From Aerobium sp039808485 (GTDB lineage Bacteria > Pseudomonadota > Alphaproteobacteria > Rhizobiales > Rhizobiaceae): DNA of 64,000 nucleotides. The translations under genes were made by a program, and so were the position numbers. Position 1 is the first letter of the stretch; each line of letters begins with the position of its first letter. The stretch covers positions 1 through 64,000 of the forward strand of contig JBDHTD010000010.1 of assembly GCA_039808485.1 (NCBI GenBank), read 5' to 3'. The notes under the pieces were generated by a model. It was not told where the DNA came from. It did no database searches and was given only the letters and a program-made list of their open reading frames with translations. Positions 35,159 through 42,729 of this stretch are shown piece by piece.

Positions 35159-36229
35159 ATGAGCGATCCGGTATTTTTCACGCCGTCGCGCCGTTTCAAT
35201 GCCGGGGAAATCGCGGCATTGACCGGCGCGACGCTCGTTACGCCTGAATATGACGGCAACGAAGTCCGCGCCCTGGCCGCAGTCGACCATGGCGGCGAGG
35301 GCGCGCTGGTTTTCGTCGACGGCAAGCGCAACGCCGGCAGGCTTGCCGGGCTGAAGGCGTCCGTGCTCCTCTGTTCGGAGGATATCGCCGCGCTTGCGCC
35401 GGGCGGCATGGCGGTGATCGTCTCCCGGCATCCGCATCGCGATTTCGCGACCGTCGGCCGGCTGCTGTTCCCGGCGGCGGCGCGCCCCGGCCCGATCACG
35501 GGCGAAACGGGAATCTCCCCCGCCGCCATCGTCCATCCGGACGCGCTGGTCGAGGCCGGAGCGGTCGTCGAGGTCGGTGCCGTCATCGGCGCCGACGCCC
35601 AGATCGGCAGCGGCACGATCATCGCGCCGTATGCGGTCGTCGGCCCGTCCTGCCGCATCGGCCGCGACGGCTATGTCGGCCCGGGCGCGACGATCCAGCA
35701 CGCGCTCATCGGCAACCGGGTGATCGTCCATGCCGGCGCGCGCATCGGCCAGGACGGCTTCGGCTATGTCGCGGGCGCGGCAGGGCTCGACAAGGTGCCG
35801 CAGCTCGGCCGCGTCGTCATCCAGGACGATGTCGAGGTCGGCGCCAACAGCACCATCGACCGCGGCGCGCTCTCCGACACCGTGATCGGCGACGGAACCA
35901 AGATAGATAACCTGGTGCAGATCGCCCATAATGTGCGGATCGGCCGGTTCTGCGTCCTTGCCGCGCATTGCGGCATTTCGGGGTCGGTCGTCGTCGGCGA
36001 CGGCGTCATGATGGGAGGGCGGGTCGGCATCGCCGACCACCTCGTCATCGGCAGCGGCGCGCAGCTCGCCGCCGCCAGCGGCGTGATGACGGACATTCCG
36101 GCCGGCGAGCGCTGGGGCGGCATGCCGGCCCAGCCGTTGAAGCAACTGATGCGCCAGATATCGATGCTGCGGACGATGGTCGGCAAATCGCGCGGTGCTG
36201 CCGCGGGAAAGGCGGGACGCGATGACTGA
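35159..36229 (+). CDS. lpxD: UDP-3-O-(3-hydroxymyristoyl)glucosamine N-acyltransferase
   Basis: 356 residues; third step of lipid A synthesis. An N-terminal uridine-binding domain (1-105) is followed by left-handed beta-helix hexapeptide repeats (AIVHPDALVEAGAVVEVGAVIG...) with the catalytic His in NLVQIAHNVRIG and the GQDGFGYV segment. The ATG at 35159 follows AGAAGG. It overlaps fabZ by 8 bp. Confidence 0.97.
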   Translation: MSDPVFFTPSRRFNAGEIAALTGATLVTPEYDGNEVRALAAVDHGGEGALVFVDGKRNAGRLAGLKASVLLCSEDIAALAPGGMAVIVSRHPHRDFATVGRLLFPAAARPGPITGETGISPAAIVHPDALVEAGAVVEVGAVIGADAQIGSGTIIAPYAVVGPSCRIGRDGYVGPGATIQHALIGNRVIVHAGARIGQDGFGYVAGAAGLDKVPQLGRVVIQDDVEVGANSTIDRGALSDTVIGDGTKIDNLVQIAHNVRIGRFCVLAAHCGISGSVVVGDGVMMGGRVGIADHLVIGSGAQLAAASGVMTDIPAGERWGGMPAQPLKQLMRQISMLRTMVGKSRGAAAGKAGRDD

Positions 36230-36689
36230 ACAGAAGGCCGCGCTCGAAAGCGTCGACATCCTCGGGCTGATGCGGCTGCTGCCGCACCGTTATCCGCTGC
36301 TGCTCGTCGACCGCATCGTCGAGATCGACGGCGACAATTCGGCCATCGGCATCAAGAACGTCACCTTCAACGAGCCGCATTTCCAGGGTCATTTCCCCGG
36401 CCAGCCGGTGATGCCGGGCGTCCTCATCATCGAGGCGATGGCGCAGACGGCGGGCGCGATCTGCATCCGCTCCACCGGCGAGGACAAACCCTCGCTCGTC
36501 TATTTCATGACCATCGACAACGCCAAGTTCCGCCGCCCGGTGGTGCCGGGCGACAGGCTCGAGATTCACGTCCGCAAGCTGAAGCAGCGCGGCAACATCT
36601 GGCGCTTCGCCTGCGAGGCGCTGGTCGACGGCGCCAAGGTGGCCGAGGCCGAGATTTCAGCCATGATGTCGCCGAAGCCGGCGGCCTGA
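36222..36689 (+). CDS. fabZ: 3-hydroxyacyl-ACP dehydratase FabZ
   Basis: 155 residues from the ATG at 36222, inside the end of lpxD. Hot-dog fold with MRLLPHRYPLLLVDRI, catalytic His in HFQGHFPGQPVMPGV and Glu in IIEAMAQTAG. Dehydrates 3-hydroxyacyl-ACP in fatty-acid elongation, competing with LpxA/LpxD for the same precursors, which fits its place between their genes. Confidence 0.97.
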   Translation: MTEQKAALESVDILGLMRLLPHRYPLLLVDRIVEIDGDNSAIGIKNVTFNEPHFQGHFPGQPVMPGVLIIEAMAQTAGAICIRSTGEDKPSLVYFMTIDNAKFRRPVVPGDRLEIHVRKLKQRGNIWRFACEALVDGAKVAEAEISAMMSPKPAA

Positions 36690-36700
36690 AGGGGCGCACG

Positions 36701-37531
36701 ATGAGCGGAACCGTCATCCATCCGAGCGCCGTGGTGGAAAAGGGCGCCGTCCTCGGGACGAATGTCGAGATCGGGCCCTTCTGCCTGGTCAGCGCGGAAG
36801 CGGTCATCGGCGACGGTGTCCGGCTTGCCAACCACGTCTCCGTCACCGGCGCCACCACCATCGGTGCCGGCACGCGGGTGCAGGCCTTCGCCGCCCTCGG
36901 CGGCCCGCCGCAGGACAGGAAGCACAAGGGCGGCCGCACGACGCTCACCATCGGCGCCAATTGCGACATCCGCGAATCGGTGACCATGCATCGCGGCACC
37001 GACTACGGCCGCGCCGCGACGGTCGTCGGCGACAACGGCTTCTTCCTGGCCTACTCCCATGTCGCGCACGACTGCGTCGTCGGCGACAACGTCACGCTGA
37101 CCCACGCCTCGACGCTCGGCGGCCATTGCGAGGTCGGCGACGGGGTCATCATCGGCGGCCATGCCGCCGTCCACCAGTTCGTCCGCGTCGGCCACCATGC
37201 CTTCGTCGCCGGAATGGCGGCCGTGGTCGGCGACGTCATCCCCTACGGCATGGCGGTCGGCAACCGCGCCAGCCTGCGCGGCTTCAACCTCGTCGGCCTC
37301 AAGCGCGCGGGCATGAGCCGCAGCGAGCTGATCACCATGCGTGCGGCCTATCGCATGCTGTTCTCGCCGGAAAAGACGGTGGCCGAGAACGCGCAGGACG
37401 TGCGCGACGCCTTTGCCGGGTCCGCTGCCGTGATGGACATCCTCGAATTCCTGACCAGCAGGGGCAAGCGGCATTTCGTCGTGCCCGCGCTCGGCGATCG
37501 CGGCGGAGACGCCGGCGATGGCGGAGACTGA
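36701..37531 (+). CDS. lpxA: UDP-N-acetylglucosamine O-acyltransferase
   Basis: 276 residues; first step of lipid A synthesis. Hexapeptide beta-helix from IHPSAVVEKGAVLG, GGPPQDRKHKGGRT loop near 65-78, catalytic His in YSHVAHDCVVGDN, and the GLKRAGMSRSELITMRAAYRMLF C-terminal helical domain. Overlaps lpxI by 14 bp. Confidence 0.97.
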   Translation: MSGTVIHPSAVVEKGAVLGTNVEIGPFCLVSAEAVIGDGVRLANHVSVTGATTIGAGTRVQAFAALGGPPQDRKHKGGRTTLTIGANCDIRESVTMHRGTDYGRAATVVGDNGFFLAYSHVAHDCVVGDNVTLTHASTLGGHCEVGDGVIIGGHAAVHQFVRVGHHAFVAGMAAVVGDVIPYGMAVGNRASLRGFNLVGLKRAGMSRSELITMRAAYRMLFSPEKTVAENAQDVRDAFAGSAAVMDILEFLTSRGKRHFVVPALGDRGGDAGDGGD

Positions 37532-38417
37532 CCCCGCTATCGCCGCCGGCGCGCCGGAAGGGGCGCGCATCGCCGTCATCGCCGGCGGGGGCGCATTGCC
37601 GGCCGCAGTCGTCCGCACGCTGCATGCCCGGGGGCTCGATCCTCTCGTTGCCGTGGTCGAAGGCGAGGCCGATGGGCGCGATTATGCCGCCTTCGAGAAT
37701 TTCACGATCTCGGTCGAGGATATCGGCCCGCTGGTGACGCGCCTGCGCGCCGCGCGCGTCGGCCGCGTCGTCATGGCCGGGCACATCGCGCGGCGGCCGC
37801 GCCTCTTCTCGATCCGGTGGTCGCTGCGGGTCCTGACCGGCCTGCCGCGCGCCGTCAGGGGCCTGATGAGCGGCGACGATGGCCTGCTGCGGGCGGTGAT
37901 CGGGGTGATGGAATCGAACGGCATGCGGATCGTCGGGGCGCACGAGATCGTGCCCGACCTGCTGGCGCCGGAAGGCGTGCTGACCCGCGCGTCGCCATCC
38001 TCGTCCGACCGCCGCGACATCGAGGCCGGCGCGGTCGCCGCCCGCGCCATCGGCCGGCTGGATGTCGGCCAGGCGGCGGTCGCCATCGGCGGCCGCGCCG
38101 TCGCGCTGGAGGGCATCGAGGGCACAGACGGGCTGCTGGCGCGCACCGCGGACATGCGCGGCGGCGGCCACGGCCATGGCCGCCTTGCCGGCAGCAGCGG
38201 CGGGGTGCTCGTCAAGTGCTGCAAGCCGCAGCAGGACAGGCGCGCCGACCTGCCGGCCATCGGGCCGGACACCGTGACCGCCGCCAGGGCGGCGGGACTG
38301 GCCGGCATCGCGCTCGACGCCGGGGCGTCGTTCATCCTCGACTTCGAGCGCACCGTTGCGCTGGCCGACGAGGCCGGGCTGTTCATCGTCGGGCTGAAGC
38401 CGGAGGCGGGACGATGA
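37518..38417 (+). CDS. lpxI: UDP-2,3-diacylglucosamine pyrophosphatase LpxI
   Basis: 299 residues. LpxI (DUF1009) replaces LpxH in Alphaproteobacteria, hydrolysing UDP-2,3-diacylglucosamine to lipid X. Motifs: IAVIAGGGALPAAVV near the N-terminus, VVMAGHIARRP, and the C-terminal catalytic block with GTDGLLARTADMR, GVLVKCCKPQQDRRADLPAIGPDTV and AGLAGIALDAGAS. It overlaps lpxA (14 bp) and lpxB (4 bp). Confidence 0.95.
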   Translation: MAETDPAIAAGAPEGARIAVIAGGGALPAAVVRTLHARGLDPLVAVVEGEADGRDYAAFENFTISVEDIGPLVTRLRAARVGRVVMAGHIARRPRLFSIRWSLRVLTGLPRAVRGLMSGDDGLLRAVIGVMESNGMRIVGAHEIVPDLLAPEGVLTRASPSSSDRRDIEAGAVAARAIGRLDVGQAAVAIGGRAVALEGIEGTDGLLARTADMRGGGHGHGRLAGSSGGVLVKCCKPQQDRRADLPAIGPDTVTAARAAGLAGIALDAGASFILDFERTVALADEAGLFIVGLKPEAGR

Positions 38418-39589
38418 ACGCCGCACGGCCGTTGCGGGTGGGGATCGTCGCCGGGGAGGAATCCGGCGACCTGCTCGCCGCCGACCTCATCGCCGCGCTG
38501 TCCCGCCAGACCGGGCGGCCGGTCGAGCTCATCGGCGTCGGCGGCCGCCATCTCGCCGCGCTCGGCCTGAAATCGCTGTTCGACGGCTCCGAGATCGCCC
38601 TGATGGGCATCACCGCGGTGCTGCGCGACCTGCCGCGGCTGGTGCGGCGGATCGGCCAGACCGCCGCGGCGATCGCCGCGGCAAGGCCCGATTGCCTCGT
38701 CACCGTCGACAGCCCGGATTTTTCCCTCCGCGTGGCGAAGAAGGTGCGCGCGGCCGCGCCCGGCATCCCGATCGTTCATTACGTCTGCCCCAGCGTCTGG
38801 GCCTGGCGGCCGGGCAGGGCGGCGGCGATGCGGTCCTACGTCGACAGGGTGCTGTGCGTGCTGCCGTTCGAGCCGGAGGCGCTCCGGCGCCTCGACGGGC
38901 CCGAAGGCATCTATGTCGGGCACCGGCTGGCGACGCATCCGGGCGCTCTCGCCGCCCGCGCCGCGCAGGCCGCCCGTCCCGCCGGCGCGCATGGCTCGCC
39001 GCGGCGGCTTCTCGTCCTTCCCGGGTCGCGCCGGGGCGAGGTGCGCCGGCTGCTCGGGCCGTTCGGGGAGGCGCTGTGCGCGCTCGGCCAGCGCGGCAAC
39101 GAATTCGAGGTGACGATCCCGACGCTGCCGCATGTCGCCCCCCTTGTCGAGGAGGCCGTCGCCGGCTGGCCGGTCCGCGCCCGCGTCGTCACCGGCGAGG
39201 ACGAGAAATGGCTGGCCTTCGGGCAGGCCGACGCGGCGCTGGCCGCCTCCGGCACGGTGTCGCTGGAGCTCGCGCTCGCCGGCGTGCCGATGATCTCGTG
39301 CTACCGGACGGACTGGATATGGTCGGCGATCATGCGGTTCATCGCCGTCTGGTCGGGGGCGCTGCCGAACCTGATCGCCGACTGGCCGGTCGTGCCGGAA
39401 TTCTACAACGAATATGTGCGGCCGGCCTATCTCGCGCGGCTGATCGAGCAGCTATGGGCCGACACGCCGGCGCGCGCGGCGCAGACGGACGGCTTCGCCC
39501 AGGTGGCGGCGCGGATGAAGACCGAACGCCCGGCCGGCGACCTCGCCGCACAAGCGGTGCTGTCCCTGATCGAGGTTTCTCGAGAATAG
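38414..39589 (+). CDS. lpxB: Lipid-A-disaccharide synthase
   Basis: 391 residues from the ATG at 38414, coupled to lpxI by ATGA. GT19 enzyme joining lipid X to UDP-2,3-diacylglucosamine. Motifs: GIVAGEESGDLLAADLIAAL, LMGITAVLRDLP, VTVDSPDFSLRVAKK, HYVCPSVWAWRPGRA, LPGSRRGEVRRLL and ALAASGTVSLELALAGVPMI. Last gene of the lpxD-fabZ-lpxA-lpxI-lpxB run; a bidirectional terminator follows. Confidence 0.97.
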   Translation: MNAARPLRVGIVAGEESGDLLAADLIAALSRQTGRPVELIGVGGRHLAALGLKSLFDGSEIALMGITAVLRDLPRLVRRIGQTAAAIAAARPDCLVTVDSPDFSLRVAKKVRAAAPGIPIVHYVCPSVWAWRPGRAAAMRSYVDRVLCVLPFEPEALRRLDGPEGIYVGHRLATHPGALAARAAQAARPAGAHGSPRRLLVLPGSRRGEVRRLLGPFGEALCALGQRGNEFEVTIPTLPHVAPLVEEAVAGWPVRARVVTGEDEKWLAFGQADAALAASGTVSLELALAGVPMISCYRTDWIWSAIMRFIAVWSGALPNLIADWPVVPEFYNEYVRPAYLARLIEQLWADTPARAAQTDGFAQVAARMKTERPAGDLAAQAVLSLIEVSRE

Positions 39590-39626
39590 CTTTAGAAAAC
39601 CAATGCAACGGTAGGATCGGCAAAGA

Positions 39627-39649
39627 AAAGGGCGCTCGGGGCGCCCTTT
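39627..39649. terminator. Bidirectional intrinsic terminator between lpxB and gltA
   Basis: AAAGGGCGC (39627-39635) and GCGCCCTTT (39641-39649) form a 9-bp stem with a short loop. The A/T ends give a T run on either strand, so it can stop the plus-strand lpx transcript and the minus-strand gltA transcript. Confidence 0.85.
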
Positions 39650-39671
39650 CTCGTCGGTCTGCGAATGCCAC

Positions 39672-40961
39672 TCAGCGCTTGGCGATCGGCACGTAGTCGC
39701 GCGACGGACTGCCGGTGTAGAGCTGGCGCGGACGGCCGATCTTCTGGCTCGGGTCCTCGATCATCTCCTTCCACTGCGCGATCCAGCCGACGGTGCGGGC
39801 GAGCGCGAACAGCACCGTGAACATGGTGGTCGGGAAGCCGAGCGCCTTCAGCGTGATGCCGGAATAGAAGTCGATGTTCGGGTAGAGCTTCTTCTCGATG
39901 AAATACTCGTCGGTCAGCGCGATCCGCTCCAGCTCCATGGCGACGTCCAGCAGCGGGTCGTCCTTGATGCCGAGCTCGGCCAGAACCTCATGCGTGGTCT
40001 GCTGCATGATCTTGGCGCGCGGATCGTAGTTCTTGTAGACGCGGTGGCCGAAGCCCATCAGGCGGAACGGGTCGTTCTTGTCCTTGGCGCGGGCGACGAA
40101 TTCGGGGATGCGGTCGACGCTGCCGATCTCCGCCAGCATGTTGAGCGCCGCCTCGTTGGCGCCGCCATGGGCCGGGCCCCACAGGCAGGCGATGCCGGCC
40201 GCGATGCAGGCGAACGGGTTGGCGCCCGACGAGCCGGCGAGACGCACGGTCGAGGTCGAGGCGTTCTGCTCATGGTCGGCATGGAGGATGAAGATGCGCT
40301 CCATGGCCCGCGCCAGCACCGGATTGACCTTGTACTCGTTGCAGGGCACCGCGAAGCACATGTAGAGGAAGTTGGCGGCGTAGTTCAGGTCGTTCTTGGG
40401 ATACATGAACGGCTGGCCGATATGATACTTGTAGGCCATCGCCGCGATGGTCGGCATCTTGGCGATCAGCCGGATCGAGGCGACCATGCGCTGGTGCGGG
40501 TCGGAGATGTCGATCGAGTCGTGGTAGAACGCCGACAGCGCGCCGACCACGCCGCACATCACCGCCATCGGGTGCGCGTCGCGGCGGAAGCCGTTGAAGA
40601 ACTTCGACATCTGTTCGTGCACCATGGTGTGGTGCGTGACGCGATAGTCGAAATCATCCTTCTGCGCCTTGGTCGGCAGCTCGCCGTAGAGGAGCAGGTA
40701 GCAGACCTCGAGGAAGTCGCCATGCTCGGCCAGTTGCTCGATCGGGTAGCCGCGATGGAGCAGCACGCCGGCGTCGCCGTCGATATAGGTGATCTTCGAT
40801 TCGCAGCTTGCGGTCGAGGTGAAGCCGGGGTCGTAGGTGAAGGCGCCGGTGGTGGAGTAGAGCGCGCTGATGTCGATGACATCCGGCCCGACCGAGCCTT
40901 TTCGAACCTTGAATTCGCTGGTCTTGCCGTCGAAATCAAGCTTTGCGGTCGAACTGCTCAT
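39672..40961 (-). CDS. gltA: Citrate synthase, type II
   Basis: 429 residues from the ATG at 40961, which has AAAGGTGG at ideal spacing; an in-frame GTG at 40970 is an alternative. Condenses acetyl-CoA and oxaloacetate. Motifs: FTYDPGFTSTASCESKITYI, HADHEQNASTSTVRLAGSSGA, GPAHGGANEAALNML with catalytic His, and MGFGHRVYKNYDPRA. Convergent with lpxB. A 12-bp tandem repeat lies 38 bp upstream of the start. Confidence 0.98.
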   Translation of the reverse strand: MSSSTAKLDFDGKTSEFKVRKGSVGPDVIDISALYSTTGAFTYDPGFTSTASCESKITYIDGDAGVLLHRGYPIEQLAEHGDFLEVCYLLLYGELPTKAQKDDFDYRVTHHTMVHEQMSKFFNGFRRDAHPMAVMCGVVGALSAFYHDSIDISDPHQRMVASIRLIAKMPTIAAMAYKYHIGQPFMYPKNDLNYAANFLYMCFAVPCNEYKVNPVLARAMERIFILHADHEQNASTSTVRLAGSSGANPFACIAAGIACLWGPAHGGANEAALNMLAEIGSVDRIPEFVARAKDKNDPFRLMGFGHRVYKNYDPRAKIMQQTTHEVLAELGIKDDPLLDVAMELERIALTDEYFIEKKLYPNIDFYSGITLKALGFPTTMFTVLFALARTVGWIAQWKEMIEDPSQKIGRPRQLYTGSPSRDYVPIAKR

Positions 40962-40998
40962 CACATCCACCTTTCAATTCAGGGCGCCCCGCCTTGCC

Positions 40999-41034
40999 GC
41001 CAATCCCCTGGCCAACCCATTGGCCAATCCCTTG
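40999..41034. repeat. 12-bp tandem repeat, three units, upstream of gltA
   Basis: Units GCCAATCCCCTG (40999), GCCAACCCATTG (41011) and GCCAATCCCTTG (41023), contiguous. On the gltA strand they lie just before the Shine-Dalgarno region. Further upstream (about 41126-41173) a short direct repeat CACCATGA(G/A)GCGGCGAT occurs twice. Confidence 0.8.
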
Positions 41035-41173
41035 GATTGAATAGGCAACCCTCTCCCGATTGCGCGCCCTTGCTATCCGATTTCCCCGGGCCTGCCAAGC
41101 GATTCCGCAATTGCGCTTCGGCATTGCACCATGAGGCGGCGATGCCGCCGATCACGGCACCATGAAGCGGCGA

Positions 41174-42595
41174 TCACGCTGCCTGGTCGCGCAGCCGGGC
41201 CAGGCTCTCCGCCCGGCCGAGCACGGCGATGACGTCGAAAACGCCGGGCGAGGTCGAGCGCCCGGTCAGCGCCGCGCGCAGCGGTTGCGCCACCTTGCCG
41301 AGCTTCAGCCCCGCGCTCTCGGCATAGGCGCGCACCGCCCCTTCGGTGGAGTCGGCCGTCCATTCGCCGAGCGCGTCCAGCGCCGGCAGCAGGCCGGCGA
41401 TCGTCGCGCGCGCGTCCGCGTCGAGGATCTGCGCCGCCTTGTCGTCAAGCGCGAGCGGCCGCGTCACGAACAGGTACTGGGCGCTGTCGGCCAGCTCGAC
41501 CAGCGTTTTGGCCCGCTCCTTGAGGCCGGGCAGCGCGGCGAGCAGCATCGCCTTCTCCTGCTCGGTCGGTTCGGCCGGGATTACGCCGCGCTCCTCGATG
41601 AAGGGCAGGGTGGCGAGGAAGCGGTCGAGCAGGTCGGCGTCGTCGCTCCGGCGCATGTAGAGGCCGTTCAGCGCCTCGAGCTTGGCGTAGTCGAAGCGGG
41701 CCGCGCCCTTGTTGACGTCCTCGATCTCGAACCAGCGCACCATGTCCCCGGTCGACATCACCTCGTCGTCGCCATGGCTCCAGCCGAGCCGGGCGAGATA
41801 GTTGCGCAGCGCCTCGGGCAGATAGCCCATGGCGCGATACGCCTCGACCCCGAGCGCGCCGTGGCGCTTGGACAGCTTGGCGCCGTCCGGCCCGTGGATC
41901 AGCGGGATATGCGCCATCACCGGCACGTCCCAGCCCATGGCGTGGTAGATCACGCTCTGGCGGGCGGCGTTGGTCAGGTGGTCGTCGCCGCGGATGATGT
42001 GGGTGACGCCCATGTCGTGGTCGTCGACGACGACGGCGTGCATGTAGGTCGGGTTGCCGTCCGAGCGCAGGATGATGAAGTCGTCCAGGTCCTTGTTGGG
42101 AAAGCGCACGTCGCCCTGCACGCGGTCGCGCACCAGCGTCTCGCCGTCCTGCGGCGCCTTGATGCGGATCGCCGGCTTCACCCCCGCCGGCGCCTCCGAA
42201 GGGTCGCGGTCGCGCCAGCGCCCATCATAGCGCGGCGGCCGGCCTTCCGCGCGCGCCGTCTCGCGCATCGCGTCGAGCTCGGCCGGCGTGGCGTAGCAGT
42301 AATAGGCCTTGCCCCGGCGCACCAGCTCCTCGGCCACCTCGCGGTGTCGCGCGGCGCGTGCGAACTGCGACACCGGCTCGCCGTCCCATTCGAGGCCGAG
42401 CCATTTCAACCCGTCGAGGATCGCCGCGGTCGCGCCTTCGGTGGAGCGCTCGCGGTCGGTGTCCTCGATGCGCAGCAGCATGACGCCGCCGGTGTGCCGG
42501 GCGTAGAGCCAGTTGAACAGCGCCGTGCGCGCGCCGCCGATGTGGAGATAGCCGGTGGGCGACGGGGCAAAGCGGGTGACGACCTTGTCGGACAT
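41174..42595 (-). CDS. gltX: Glutamyl-tRNA synthetase
   Basis: 473 residues from the ATG at 42595; the longer frame to 42664 is non-conserved. Class I synthetase with FAPSPTGYLHIGGARTAL (HIGH motif as HIGG), RIEDTDRERST and KLSKRHGA (KMSKS equivalent). Charges tRNA(Glu), and in an organism with GatCAB it or a paralogue may also charge tRNA(Gln); which one depends on a second gltX not seen here. Divergent from comEC, 212 bp upstream of gltA. Confidence 0.97.
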   Translation of the reverse strand: MSDKVVTRFAPSPTGYLHIGGARTALFNWLYARHTGGVMLLRIEDTDRERSTEGATAAILDGLKWLGLEWDGEPVSQFARAARHREVAEELVRRGKAYYCYATPAELDAMRETARAEGRPPRYDGRWRDRDPSEAPAGVKPAIRIKAPQDGETLVRDRVQGDVRFPNKDLDDFIILRSDGNPTYMHAVVVDDHDMGVTHIIRGDDHLTNAARQSVIYHAMGWDVPVMAHIPLIHGPDGAKLSKRHGALGVEAYRAMGYLPEALRNYLARLGWSHGDDEVMSTGDMVRWFEIEDVNKGAARFDYAKLEALNGLYMRRSDDADLLDRFLATLPFIEERGVIPAEPTEQEKAMLLAALPGLKERAKTLVELADSAQYLFVTRPLALDDKAAQILDADARATIAGLLPALDALGEWTADSTEGAVRAYAESAGLKLGKVAQPLRAALTGRSTSPGVFDVIAVLGRAESLARLRDQAA

Positions 42596-42729
42596 GGGGT
42601 TTTCGCCTGCAAGAACGGGAGAAGACGGACGACGGGCGCCCGATGATCTTTTTCTGGCGCTCATGTAGCATAGGCGCTTCGACGTGCAAGCGATTACCGG
42701 GAGGACGGCCCGGGGCGGAGGGAGCGCGC

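Noticed and set aside
32521..35658. 1045-residue minus-strand open frame antisense to bamA and lpxD
   Set aside because: Low-complexity, Asp/Arg/Val/Leu-rich text with no domain, and both strands cannot encode a conserved BamA and another protein. Typical G+C-rich shadow.
40936..41124. 62-residue minus-strand frame containing GIGQWVGQGIGG
   Set aside because: It is the translation of the 12-bp repeat upstream of gltA; no start context or homologue.
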